DNA of 64,000 nt. Source: Odontesthes bonariensis (lineage: Eukaryota; Chordata; Actinopteri; Atheriniformes; Atherinopsidae). The notes under the pieces were generated by a model. That model was not told the DNA's origin and did not search any database. It saw only the letters and a list, made by a program, of their open reading frames with translations. The translations under genes were made by a program, and so were the position numbers. Shown here one piece after another: positions 1 through 11,600 of this stretch. The stretch is from contig NC_134516.1 in the NCBI RefSeq assembly GCF_027942865.1, forward strand, positions 25,565,322 through 25,629,321, written 5' to 3'. Each line of letters starts with the position of its first letter. Position 1 is the first letter of the stretch.

Positions 1-340
1 GCCAGTAACATTTCCAAAGACATTCTATTTTGCCATTCCATAAGGGAAGTTGGACCTAATTGTTCAGCAATGCCTTGTAGATGTAATTTATCCAATCAAC
101 ATTCTTATTTATTTTTGCCCACCAGAAAAGAAAAGATTCAAAACTTGAAGCAACTTGAGTTCTAGCTTTAAGACAGTAAGAGATGTGAAAGCAGCATCAA
201 AGCTGAACAATGTGAACTTTAAACTTTATTGGATGTGAAATGAAATGTGCTGAAGAGCAGGATTTCTCCAGTCATCAGTCATCATGATGTGAGTGCTCAG
301 CTGCATAGAAACATAAGAAGAAGCTCCACTTTAAAACTGT

Positions 341-651
341 GTGATTACAATAATCATGGTTTCCTTGACTCCTCTCTCAAACCATATGTCTTCTCTGTCC
401 AGAATGTGGACATTACTGTCCTAAAAAGAGTGTCCCTCCTCCTTGAGATGTCGGTGCACTGCTGAGTCTTGACCTGAAGAGGTGGCTCTCCTATGTTGGG
501 CCATGCGCTGGTGGAGCTGCTGTTTGGTCTCTCCTACAAAGAGGTCTGCACAGTCTTTGCTGCACTGCACACACGACACCAACCAGTTTGTGTTTGGGTG
601 TTTCATCCTTTGGGTGAAGCAGTCTCTGTCTGAGGGTGTTCTTGGGTTCAT
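341..651 (-). pseudogene. GIY-YIG endonuclease fragment of a Penelope-like retroelement
   Basis: The minus-strand frame at 421-651 (76 residues) reads like the C-terminal GIY-YIG region that fish Penelope-like (Poseidon/Neptune-type) retroelements carry after their reverse transcriptase. It has a cysteine-rich lead-in (CVQCSKDCADLFVGETKQ) and the conserved QLHQRMAQHRRATSSGQDSAVH block. The frame stops after GHSF, but recognisable homology (DREDIWFERGVKE) continues downstream to about 341, so there is an in-frame stop inside the domain. No reverse transcriptase lies upstream. This is a decayed fragment. The link to Penelope elements is family knowledge; a stand-alone GIY-YIG relic is the alternative. 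Confidence 0.7.
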
Positions 652-2586
652 TGAAATTAGTTGTATAAACTCAGTTCAATGAGGCCTACAAGCTATGAAT
701 AGCTGAAAGAGACTTTAGGTAATATTTCTATATTACGGATTTAAAGACGTTCTGAGTCAAAGTGAGCAGAACACAGGCAGAGTTCAGTCTAAATGAACAG
801 AACAGGAGCTTTAAACTCCTCTACATCCCTGTGAGCAGCATGAAGGCGCCCTCTAGTGTTAGTTTTCAGATTTCAGCTGTGAACCTGCAGGACGACGTGA
901 GAAAAGAGAGATTTAAATATCTGTCACATCACACTGTGTCAGTTTGTTCACAGGACTCACAACCTGTAACACTGATACTGCTTTCAGGGAACTTCTTCCT
1001 CTTATTGTTTGTTTTTTTCTAAACTTTAACTTTATCAATAAGTGGCAGACCAAACAGCGCAGTTAGCTCTCCATCTGTGGCCTCCAGACACGACTGAAAC
1101 TGAGGAGTCTGCTGGAAACTCCACTTTACTTTGACCCGCTCCACCCAAACTCGTACCTGTGACGATCCTTAAACAATACGTGGAACAGAGAGTTAAATAG
1201 TTCTCAGCCCCACCACAAAACCTTTTCATTCACTCGGATGAAATCATCCTTTCTTCATCATATTCTCATTAATGATCAGAGCTGAGTCAGATTTCTTAGA
1301 AAAGTCTATCACTGACAGCAGCAGAAAGTGACTAAATATACAGAACATAATTACAATGTTTTCGGTATTTTTATCTTGTGCTACTTTATACTTGTACTCC
1401 AGCACATTCAGAGACTCTGTTGTACATTTTAGTCCACTACATTGATCTGATAACTTCAGCAGATTCAGACTGATACTAAAAAACATCAGAAAGAGCAGAA
1501 TCAGATCATAGAATATGATGTAAGATCACACACATCACCTTTAATCATTCATAACACCTTATTCCAGTGTGCCGTTCTACCTCATTTATTATATTCTTTA
1601 TGTTAAAGTGTGTTTTCATGTGAATATTTTTGTAGTTTGAGTTAAATCAAAAGTAAATCTACAGTTTTTACCTGAAACAAAATCTCTGTGGTTCTGATTC
1701 TGTAACTTATGTCCAAGAATTCTTCTTCCACTTCCTGTCTCTGAGTACAAATGACATCTCCTGTAATGACTGACATCATATAATATTGTTACATTTAGGT
1801 TTGATTTGAGTCACTTTGAGGTTTTATGTCGTTCTTTTTGTTTTCTAAGTTCCTTCCAACGTCTCAGAACACATTCAGAAACAAGTTTGAAGCGTTTGGG
1901 ACCAAACAGGTGAAAGCAGAATATGATCCTGAAGCAAAGCAACTCTTCCGGCCACAGATGGTTAAAACAAATATCTTTGAAGCAAAGCAACTCTTCCAGC
2001 CACAGATGGTTTAAACAAATATCTTTGAAGCAAAGCAGTTACTTGTTGCCACCATGAGGGATGCTGGTGGTGTGACAGCCTCACTCCCATTTTCACAGAA
2101 ACACAATTCATGATCAGGATGAATCCACAATTTATTATTCACAGAAAAACATCCAGAATCAGAACATTTAGTTTCTGGGTTACCAGGTAGATCATTACTG
2201 AGAGTTTTCAGAACAGCAACAACATTTGATCTCTGAAACAAATCAAAGTAAGTTTAACCACAGAATTATTTTCACATTTACAAAGTGATGAGATCTGAAA
2301 AGAACCTGTGATAAAGGAAGGTCTGCTGATTTCTCTGTTTGGCTCCATGAAGTGGAAGAGAAACAACAACATAAAAATACACCAACACAAGTATTCAGCT
2401 AACATTTAGAGCTCAGAGAAGTTTAGATTTTCATGTGGAGAAATCTTTCTGTGAATAAAACTCAGCATCAGCAGTGATATCCTCCATGGCTGCACAGACA
2501 CAGGAAAAAGCAGCAAATAAACAGCAGAACAGCAGCGCAGAGACATCACAGCAATGAACTGTCAGCAACAAGCTGACTAAATCCCT
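652..2586. other. No gene recognised; AT-rich flanking DNA with one short tandem repeat
   Basis: The short open frames here show no domain and no codon pattern I trust. The only structure I see is a roughly 49-bp unit repeated a little over twice at about 1931-2040, each copy starting GAAGCAAAGCA. The part nearest 2586 may be 3' flank of the TRIM-like block. Confidence 0.5.
1931..2040. repeat. Short 49-bp tandem repeat, about 2.3 copies
   Basis: The segment GAAGCAAAGCAACTCTTCC recurs about 49 bp downstream, followed by a shared CCACAGATGGTT...ATATCTTT stretch, and a third partial copy follows. Confidence 0.7.
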
Positions 2587-3630
2587 TTATTTCACTTCAC
2601 ACAGCTCAGCCGTGGATCCAATCCTAACTGCAGCACAGAGCGGCTGAGTGAATGTGGTCTGGACTCTTTGGAGGAGAGTCATGGTTTCAGAGCCGCTGTA
2701 GAAGGACAGAACACCTGCTCTGTGATCCAGGTACACTCCCACTCTGGAGGACTGAGGACCTGAGATGGAGGCTTCCACCTTGTTGGACCAAAATTCAGAA
2801 CTGTTTAGGTAACATTTTAATGCCCAAGATTTGTCATTAAATCCAAACCCACATGCATTCCCTGTTCTGCTGATGTTCTTGTATGCGGCTGCTACATCAG
2901 CTCCTCCCCCTCTCCTCTCCACCTCCCAGTAACAACGTCCAGTCAGACTCTCTCTGCTCAGGACCTGACACCATTCTGTCAGTCTGTCTGGATGAGCAGA
3001 ATAAGACTGAGGCTGTTTCATTCCTGTCACCTTTCTGTTCCCCTCTGACAGTAACAGATATGTGTTTGCTGTGTTTGGATCCAGTGTGATGTCACATGAA
3101 TATTTGAAGAAGTCAGCTCTGCTCTTTGGCTCTGCTTCTGGTTCTGGCAGTAAAACATCCACTTCAGTGACTGTCAGTGAGATGTTGGTCCATTCCTCTC
3201 TCAGGATGTCCTGTAGTTTATCTCTGAGCTCTGACACAGCTGCTGTCACATCCTCAAAGTGCCTCAGAGGACGGATGCTGATGCTGGATGAGTGTGTAGC
3301 CCCCCTGAGTGCTGACACTGAGGGGTAGCTGTGCAGAAAGTGGCTGTGATCCTCTGTGTGTGAGAGCTGCTGCAGCTCAGCATCTTTCCTCTTCAGCTCA
3401 GTGATCTCCTGCTCCAGCTTCTCCTGAAGCTCTTTGACTCGACTCACTTCACTTTGCTGCTGGGATCTGATCTGCTGCTTCCCATCAGAGCTTCTTTTGT
3501 GGAGGAGACGGATCAGCTCAGTGAAGATGTTCTCACTGTGCTCCACTGTTTCATCAGCAGACTGATGGATGGCCTCCACCTGCTGCTGAAGCAGCTTCAC
3601 ATCTTTCTCTCTGTCCTGGATTCTTCATTC
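2587..3630 (-). pseudogene. TRIM-family coiled-coil plus PRY/SPRY (B30.2) block, 5'-truncated
   Basis: Translation from about 3630 down to a stop at 2587 gives roughly 345 residues of the fish TRIM (finTRIM or TRIM16-like) type. Counting from the KLLQQQVEAI stretch at 3600, residues 1-80 are a heptad-rich coiled coil, 165-218 a PRY motif (ITLDPNTANTYLLLSEGNRKV) and 222-337 a SPRY domain (CYWEVE, GFGFNDKSWAL, VGVYLDHRAGVLSFY). Full-length relatives have a RING finger and B-boxes upstream; none is present in the next 2 kb, and an in-frame TGA sits just before RIQDREKDVKLLQQ, inside the expected coiled coil. SPRY domains bind protein ligands and, in fish TRIM expansions, are linked to innate immunity. 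I read this as a truncated copy. The 3' end of a gene with distant upstream exons is possible, but the internal stop argues against it. Confidence 0.8.
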
Positions 3631-3763
3631 ACCATCTTCTGTGTCTTCTGTGTCACTGAGAACAGCAAATGAAGAAGTAAAGGAAGTAAATCAGATCCTC
3701 TATGTGTCCAATGAGTGTGATCCTGACCGTATCCAAACCAGTCAAACTTCTGCTTAGTTCAGG

Positions 3764-4239
3764 TTAAAGGTAGGGTAGGAGATCCTGGATTTTGAGACCC
3801 TTTTCTTCACTTTTCCCCAGAAGGCACGCCTCTAGAGTACATGAACGTGCACGACTACGAAGGTGCACGAGCGCTGTTCTGACAGCAAGCATCGATCGTT
3901 GCCGTATTTAGTATTTAGTATATACTAACTATACGTTTAATAATGCTAGGTGCTAGCCAAGCTGGCTCTAGTTTAGCTTCCTGCCAAGCTTCTGGACGCG
4001 TAATTCGTTCACGGAGCAGGGTACGCGCACAGGGGGAAGGAGGGGGAGGGAGGAGCAGATTGCAGTTTGATAGACGGCATCAGAACTGTTTTTCCTAGAT
4101 TGTACGTTCTAGAGGCCACTAAAACTTTTCATATTTGTGTCAAAACTTTTAATTAATTGGTTGCAATGGGGGTGTGAAGAGTATTTCAAGCAATATGTAA
4201 AAAAATGTTCCAGAAAAAGATCCCCTACCCCACCTTTAA
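3764..4239. mobile_element. TTAA-flanked MITE, about 470 bp
   Basis: Terminal inverted repeats AGGTAGGGTAGGAGATC (left) and GATCCCCTACCCCACCT (right, reverse complement) lie between TTAA tetranucleotides at 3764-3767 and 4236-4239. A TTAA target duplication is the signature of piggyBac or Kolobok-type elements. There is no coding capacity, so this is a non-autonomous element. Confidence 0.8.
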
Positions 4240-5729
4240 GTTGAAGGTTTAGTCAGTGGTGATATTTATTTAGTCATTTACAAATCCTCTGAAAAGCAGA
4301 TCATAAAGCACCTGAAGTTTGGTGGATTAAAGCCTGCTGTTTAAAGCACAGAGCAACGTCACCTCCCAAACCCAACCCTGCCACTGGCTCTAAAGGAGAG
4401 GAGCCTGTTAGCGGAGGGCCCTGCTCAGAGTCCTGCTTTAGTGAACTACAGCAACCAAGTAAACCTGCCAGACTTCTGTTGGGATCAGACTGATCTATGA
4501 GGGCTTAAAGATTCCATAAAGAGAAACATGCAGCTGAACCTAAATAAAACTTGAACAGAGAACTTACAGGAGAGGTTTTTAATGGTTTTATGCATCAATC
4601 TTTACTTCATTAGCTCCCTCCATGGGATTCAAATTTGGAACATTTTTCTAATAAAAGAAAAAGATGTCAAGGCTCAGAAATTACTCTGTAATATGTAGGA
4701 TCCATAAACTCATTTATCACCAGCTCTATCAGCATGAAGAGAATCCCCTTTTCTCCCAAAAGATCCCAGGTGCTGCTCCTGAGGTGTTTCTGTAAGTTTA
4801 TCACACCAGCTGGTGAAATGATATGAGTCCCTCTACAGTTGTTGGAGATATCAGCTGAGATTCAAACTAAAAGACACATTTTGTGTCTGAAACTGTGAGA
4901 GACTGTTCAAGTGGGACTGAAAGCAGATTCAGAGGGTTGTGATGTATGTTTTTCCACCCAAATGATCTGATAACTGTCAGAGATGCAGCAGTGCTGTGAA
5001 ATCCACTTTAGAAGCTGCAGTTATTGGACACAATGAAAGCTGACCATCTCTGTGGCTCAACATCTATGTCTCTTGAGGCCTTTACAAAATATATTTCTGA
5101 CACTGATTTTTCTGATGAAGTGCTTTGTTTTATTGCCACTTAAATGAAGCAAACAATGCCCTTGTTGTTTAAACTGCACCAGCGTTGATTTATCTCTGTA
5201 ATGTCTTGTGTTCTGTTCTGGGTGTTCATTCATTACAGATTGTCCAAATAGTGAAATCTAAGTGAAAAGAAGCCCTGATATAAAGCAGAGCTATTCAGGA
5301 TAAATGCTCTTAACCTGTTGTAGTTTCAGTGAATGTGATCAACACTCTGCAGCTGGTGTATTTAAGGTGATTTCTATAGTTTATATAGAATTATTCTATA
5401 GTTTATATAACTTACAAATGAGGATATAAAGATGCAGCTAACAGCAAAGCTAACAATAAGCTACATAGAAGGGAAAGCATCAGCCAGGCTCTGTCAGAGG
5501 TGACAGTGTAGAAACACAGTGCAGGCATAGAGGGAAGTACTATGGTACGCATTATGATCCCAATGACAAAAAAAAAATGTTTGTATGGTTTTTCTAGCTT
5601 AAAATGGACTATTATAATAAAATCAACAAAGTTTTTAAAAAATATTAATTTTATTAAAGTTTTATAAATTTGTTGCCTCAAGGCAACACTGTACCATCGT
5701 GGAACAAAAAACAATATTTCATCTAATAA
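4240..5729. other. No gene recognised
   Basis: I see no domain, RNA gene or clear repeat here, apart from short AT-rich imperfect repeats around 5370-5410. This is the left flank of the 8-kb transposon. Confidence 0.5.
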
Positions 5730-6425
5730 CTACGGTGGCCGACACGTGCAAACGCGCTGCAAACGGCGAAACAAATCCAACAGTAAAATGCTGCAAGAGA
5801 AAAATGCGGCAATAACAAAAACGACCGGAGCACACGCGCTGCAAACCCCAAAACACATGCAAGAGAGAAACGCTGCAGACTTCAAAACACATGCAAGACA
5901 AAAACGCTGCAGACTTTAAAACACATGCAAGACAAAAACGCTGCAGACTTTAAAACACATGCAAGACAAAAACGCTGCAAACTCCAAAACACATGCAAGA
6001 CAAAAATGCTGCAAACTTCAAAACACATGCAAGACCAAAACGCTGCAGACTTCAAAACACAACGGAAGTTCGCCAGGCCACTGGGGGGTCTCGACCTGTG
6101 GGATAGGGGATATCTATGGGAGCGCTACCATATGAACCAGAGTGATATGAACGAAAGAGAAGAAAGTCAGAAGGTAAGTTGTCCTCATGTCTTTTTTAAA
6201 CACTTGGCCGTAATCTTTTACCTTATTATAGAAGAGCAGCGGAGTTATGTCGCTAATGTTAGCGTGCTTTCATTTAATTTAATGTTAGCTTTCGCTCGGG
6301 GACATCGTCTCCTCATATTGGATACATGGTAAGAGAGATGACAAACCGAGTGCACGGAAAGTACAGAGAGTAAAGGAGATGGCAAGGGAAGAGAAAAGAG
6401 AACAAATTTGAAAAAGAGTAAGAGT
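5730..6425 (+). repeat. Left TIR with 34-bp subrepeats
   Basis: This is the inverted counterpart of 13103-13760. It has a unique outer part (to about 5850), then about six 34-bp subrepeats (ACATGCAAGACAAAAACGCT core) to about 6060, then a conserved inner part. The inner part holds a start codon at 6132 and a splice donor at 6173/6174 (AAG|GTAAGT), so it probably serves as promoter and first exon of the integrase gene. Confidence 0.85.
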
Positions 6426-8530
6426 AAGATTAAATAAAAAGCACAGAAAGGTGACAAAGTGCCCTCTCTCTTTATTTAGTAATGATCACTATGCAATTTT
6501 GAAATTAAATTGACTGATTGGATTCATCATAGCATATCATTGTCTATTTTTCCAGGCTGCCATGTTTTGCCCTTTCTGCAGCCAAGATCTGGGGACAGTT
6601 CACATGTTCTGTCACTCATGTGGCAAAAATGTACAGTTCTTGGCACAAGCTGAAGACAATGGTGAGTATACTTGATGTACTCTTGGTTTAACATGCCACA
6701 CTTTTCAAGATGCCCAAACATGGCTTTTTCCATGGTAAACCAGTATTTTTTAGTGTGATAATGTAATGTAACAGCCCTAGATTAGGGATCTACACTATAT
6801 AGACAAACTTTATGTAACTGAGCTGTAACAACCCATAGCTGATTTGACTCAGCCTGTCCTTTTTGAAAATGTATTCTCCTTTTCTCCCGTTGTTTGTCAG
6901 GTTCAACATTGGACAGCCCCACAGAGGAGGATCTGATTAAAAAGTACTTCCATGATGGCTACAGCAACAAAGAAATTTTGGATTTCCTGGCAACAATTCA
7001 CAATGTTAAATTGAGCCTTCGCTCTCTGAATAGTAAATTAAAAAGTTTTTCACTGTTCAGGCAGAAAAATTACACTCCTCTTGTTACGGTACGTGCTGCC
7101 ATCAAAGAAGAGCTAAAGGGACCAGGTCGGCATTATGGCTACCGTTTGATGTGGCTCACACTGCGCCAGAAGTACTATCTGACAGTGAGAAGGGATCATG
7201 TTATGACTTTGTTGAACGAGCTTGATCCGTCTGGAGTAGAATTGCGTGCAAGACGGAGATTTGTAAGAAGAGTTTACAGCTCCCATGGACCAAACCATGT
7301 CTGGCACATTGATGGTTATGACAAATTAAAGCCCTATGGCTTGGCAATTAGTGGCTGTATAGATGGCTACTCTCGCAAAGTACTGTGGTTGGTGTGTCAA
7401 GCAAGCAACAACAATCCAGGAGTGATTGCTCAAAACTATCTACGATATGTCTCAGAATGTGGGATCATACCAATGCGGCTTCGCACGGACTGTGGCACTG
7501 AGAATGGCACAATGGTGGCAATCCATTGTGCTTTAAGATCATCACACACTGATGATTTTGCTGGGGCAGCCAGTCATATGTATGGCTCCTCAACAGCAAA
7601 CCAACGAATAGAAAGTTGGTGGTCATACTTCCGAAAACAGAGGTTTGGTCATCAACAATTATTTTTATTTTTGTGCTCCTAGTTAATGTTATTGCAGTTA
7701 CTGAAATGTAAATTTTCAATCGCATTACATGTAAATGTAAACCTAAAATGAATGACAGCTCTAATTCTAGTCTGTTGCAAGTCTCAGTTCTGGATGGACC
7801 TGATGAATGATCTGAAAGAGAGACATCTCTTCAGTGGGAGTCATGAGCACACATGTCTAGTGCGGTTTGTGTTCATGGGTGTGCTACAAAGGCACCTTGA
7901 CGAATGCAGGGAAAGATGGAACACACATACTATCAGACCTGTTAAGCAGTCTCGTTGTCCGTCTGGTAAACCAGATGTCATGTACTACCTGCCTCACAGG
8001 TTTGTTTTTATGTGATATGTCTTTAAAAAATATATATATTTGTCAAATTAACGTGTAGTTACTGCCTGTAGTTAAATTATTTTGCCTGTTGAGTAGCTTT
8101 CACAATATTTTTCCCCAACAATGAATATTCAGTCATGTATTCATCTCATGCTACCCATTACTCTAATAATCTCTACTAAGCAGTGTGACAGTTGTTTATT
8201 TTCACATTTCAAGTACAATTCAGTAATAAAACTGGCTATAACATAAAACAATACAAGTTGCCAGTTGACTGAAAAAAACTAAAATATATATATGAACTGA
8301 CGTACAGTGCATATGTAACCCCCAGGTTCGGTGGAAATGACTGTGGGTTCACATTCTCACAGGAGGAATTTGGCCAGTTTAGAACAGAGACAACCTGCAG
8401 TCCATGTGGCGATGACCATCTCCAGGCACACTTTGAGGACTTGCAGAGACGGAGTGGTCTGATGCAGCCATTAACATGGGAGTCCTGTGTGGAAAACTAC
8501 ATAAGACTGAAGAACATGGCCGATATGTAA
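6132..8530 (+). CDS. Zinc-ribbon DDE integrase-like transposase, 5 exons, one damaged splice acceptor
   Basis: Inferred exons: 6132-6173, 6556-6661, 6901-7642, about 7781-7999 and 8326-8530 (about 437 residues). Exon 1 gives MNQSDMNEREESQK from the TIR. Exon 2 gives a zinc ribbon (CPFC...FCHSCGKNVQFL). Exon 3 gives a helix-turn-helix-like stretch and an integrase (rve-type) core with Asp in HVWHIDGY, Asp in LRTDCGTENG and Glu in NQRIESWW, spaced D-x58-D-x40-E. Exons 4-5 give the C-terminal region, with a Cys pair (CSPCGDD). Expected role: cutting and joining DNA at the element's ends in the nucleus. The exon 3/4 join keeps frame only if exon 4 starts at 7781, but the preceding bases are CAA, not CAG. 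The usable AG one base later shifts frame and meets a stop. The copy may therefore be recently disabled. The exon structure is my inference. Confidence 0.75.
6556..6661 (+). other. Zinc-ribbon exon of the integrase gene
   Basis: This exon is bounded by TTTTTCCAG and GTGAGT. It encodes AAMFCPFCSQDLGTVHMFC followed by HSCGKNVQFLAQAEDN. The two Cys pairs and the CGKNVxFL tail match the zinc-ribbon exon of the HECT gene at 12833-13001, showing that the two genes have related N-termini. Confidence 0.8.
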
Positions 8531-8682
8531 TGTGAGTGCAACATTCAGTCTTTGTATCAAACAACCAAAACAAAGTACCACAGCTTTCATGGAACAACTT
8601 TCAAAATGGACTCTGCAACTGTAAACATTATAGGTCAACAGCCTAATTTTTCTTTTCTGATACCATACTTGAAATTCCAATT

Positions 8683-11600
8683 TCAATGCAGTCCAAAACC
8701 AGGGGAGTTTTGTATCCCAAAGTCCATGTCTGTTTGAAACTCATCATATGTCTTGGACATTGGTATTTTGATTGTGTTCGCACAGGTGCTGCTGACCGGA
8801 AACCGAGATGTTGACTGAAAAATCAGTTTGGGTTGTGGCTGAATTCCAGAGGGAGGCAGTGTGTTTAATCCTGTGGCAAACATCAGGATGTCCGGGAGAG
8901 AGAGCCCTGTTTGTTGTTCTGAAAAAAGGAGAAGTATTGAGTTAAGTTAAACATTACAATACGACTGATATAAACAGAAAATGGTAAAAATAATAAATGT
9001 TCTAATAAAAATAAACCTTCTGTGCCAAGGAGATAGTCTCTCCAGAATCCTAGTACTCTGGTTTCTTCATGCCGTCTTGTGCTGCCCTTTTCACTGAGCT
9101 GAACCTCAAAGATTTCCTGTAGTGTTGCAGATGTCAGCTTCTCTGCACTTGCGCACATGAAGGGCCTGAATACAGATGCATGCTGCTCCAAAGCGTACAT
9201 GACACCCAGTGTCGAAAACCCATCCTTGAATCTAGAAAACAATTAGAGCAATCATCACCTCAATGATGCTGGCAATGGAAGCATTTTAAAGGAGCAGTTC
9301 CATCCACCATACATGAACATGATTTGGCAGTACATTTAATCTTCTAATCTTTTACACCAAGTGATCTTGCATATTCACCCAGAGTCTGAAACTGACTCGA
9401 GCGCCAAATGGTCACTGAAAGTTTTGACAGCTACACAAATTTAAAATTTTTTGTTGACTTGAGTGAAGTAATTCTACCAGCCTCTTGCTCATTTGGCTGA
9501 TGACTACTGTTACATTCTGACCCTGTATTCATCTCTTTGACTAATATATGACTTGAAAAAAAAAATTAATGAACATCTTTAACTTTGTTCAAATTAGGGA
9601 GACATACCTTTGTATTGAGAAATAGTTGCGGTAAATTTTGTACCACCGCATAAAATCTTTTATCATCTTCTTTTTGTCATCCACAATAACAGGGTAATGA
9701 AAGCAACCAGCAATCAGCAAGATGTTGGAATGTCTTTCAACTGCTGAATGTAGTTCATCTAATGTAGCTGCTTTGGATATCTAGGGCAGAGAACAATGAG
9801 CGTAAACGGAAAGCAATATGCTGACACACTCCCATGTGAGGCAATTTATTTAAAAAAAAAAAAAACGACATACCTACTGAATATCAGATTTTTTGTATTC
9901 TGCCATTTAGAATTGTCTTTTGTGAAGACATTTTTTATAGTAACAAAACATGTTCGAAAAAAGTTGATATGGGCATAATTAAATATTAGACATTTAAAAA
10001 AAAAATAATACTTTACTTGACTGAAGTAGTTGTTGTTAATAATACCAACCTACCTCAAGCAGGGAAGCTCTCATGGTGTCATCAGTGATATCTTCAATCT
10101 TGGCTTCAATGTCAGTGGTTGTTCCTGTGAGGAACTGGTAAAACGTCTCTGCCAAGAAGCGAGGACCTGGACCACCATGAACGATGAAAGTAGCAATCAT
10201 CTTCCCAGCAAGGAAGTATTCATCATCTTTCGCAGCTGTAGATTTTTTTTGTCAAATTAGAACTACATTTACATCAGTTGCCGCATTCTCATGAAGAAGA
10301 TGCTGAAACTCGAAATAAGGTCATTACCTTTACTGTCAAGTGTGATAAATTTCCTGTCCTCTGGTCCATCAAAGATTCTGCGTGTTCTTAGGCAGTTCAT
10401 AAGAAGGGTCAGGAACTCACGCTTGGGACCACCATTGTCAAGTCCATCCTCAGCTTGTCCCTCATCGTCAGTGAACCTCACTAATATTTCATTGGATGGG
10501 TCAAATGAAGCACGTTTGAAGCCTCGGACCGCTCCGTCCCAAACATTGCCTCTATTGATATTGAACCTGCTGTGAGACGTTTGTGTAGTCTTTGCATAGA
10601 GCTCTGAAATAATGTCTGCAGCAGTCTCATGGTCTGTGCTGTAAAAGAAAATGTGGTGTATTATTATTTCAAAGAATAAAGGCACAAATAAGATTTAGAA
10701 AAATACTAATTAGTAATTACTACCTTTCCTCTGCACAGTGCTCCATATGTTCCTCTGGCTCTGAGTCACTGTCAACTATGATAGGTGCATACACATTTGT
10801 GTAGTTGCTGTATTGAGAGGACAGTTGAGTAAATATTTTCAAATTTATATCTAATGAATGATCTTTAAAAAGAATATTGGGTTTAGAACAGATAATACCA
10901 GTATGTTTGGCATATGTATGTATGTATATATATATATATATATATGCCAAAATATATTTTAAAAAAAAGGTATGAATATCCCAAAATACTTGTGGGATTT
11001 TTTTTCCTTGGTTTGTAAGTAGTGACTTCCATTTAGAAATGTAAAAATGTAAAAAGCAAATCTGTAAAGGTTGTAACCATCAACACAGCTTACCTATAGT
11101 AGTTTTTGTTGTGGTCCTGGGTGGATTTGAGAAGTTCCTGGACTTTGGTTTGTCCTCCATCCTAATTTAACCGAAGAAATTACTGCAGTTAATGTAATGA
11201 CAGTGCCACTGGCTTAGTAACTATAATAGTACACATTACATTTTGAGTGATTAGCTTGGAGAATTCATGAAAATATGTTCACACATTCAACATTTAAGTA
11301 GATGAATTCAAGTCTTACTTGATCAGAGCCTGGTTGTGTGTGTCTGAAAGGTCTGGAAATAAAAAAAAAAATAAATAATTAAGTAGCTGCACTGTGCGTT
11401 GCACTGTCTGAGCAACAAAATATGAAGTGGACAATGTTTTGTTTGTCGTTTTGTATTTTACTCATTCAGAATGTTCTCCAGTCTTGGACTGCTAGCATTA
11501 TCTGGACCGTCCCACAACTGCATACAACATACAAATGACAGATTTCATCAAACGAAAATATCAATTCACTTCACTTAACGTGTAATGCCATACAGATGAT

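Noticed and set aside
7465-7725. Minus-strand frame opposite the integrase
   Set aside because: It lies antisense to the DDE domain and shows no domain of its own.
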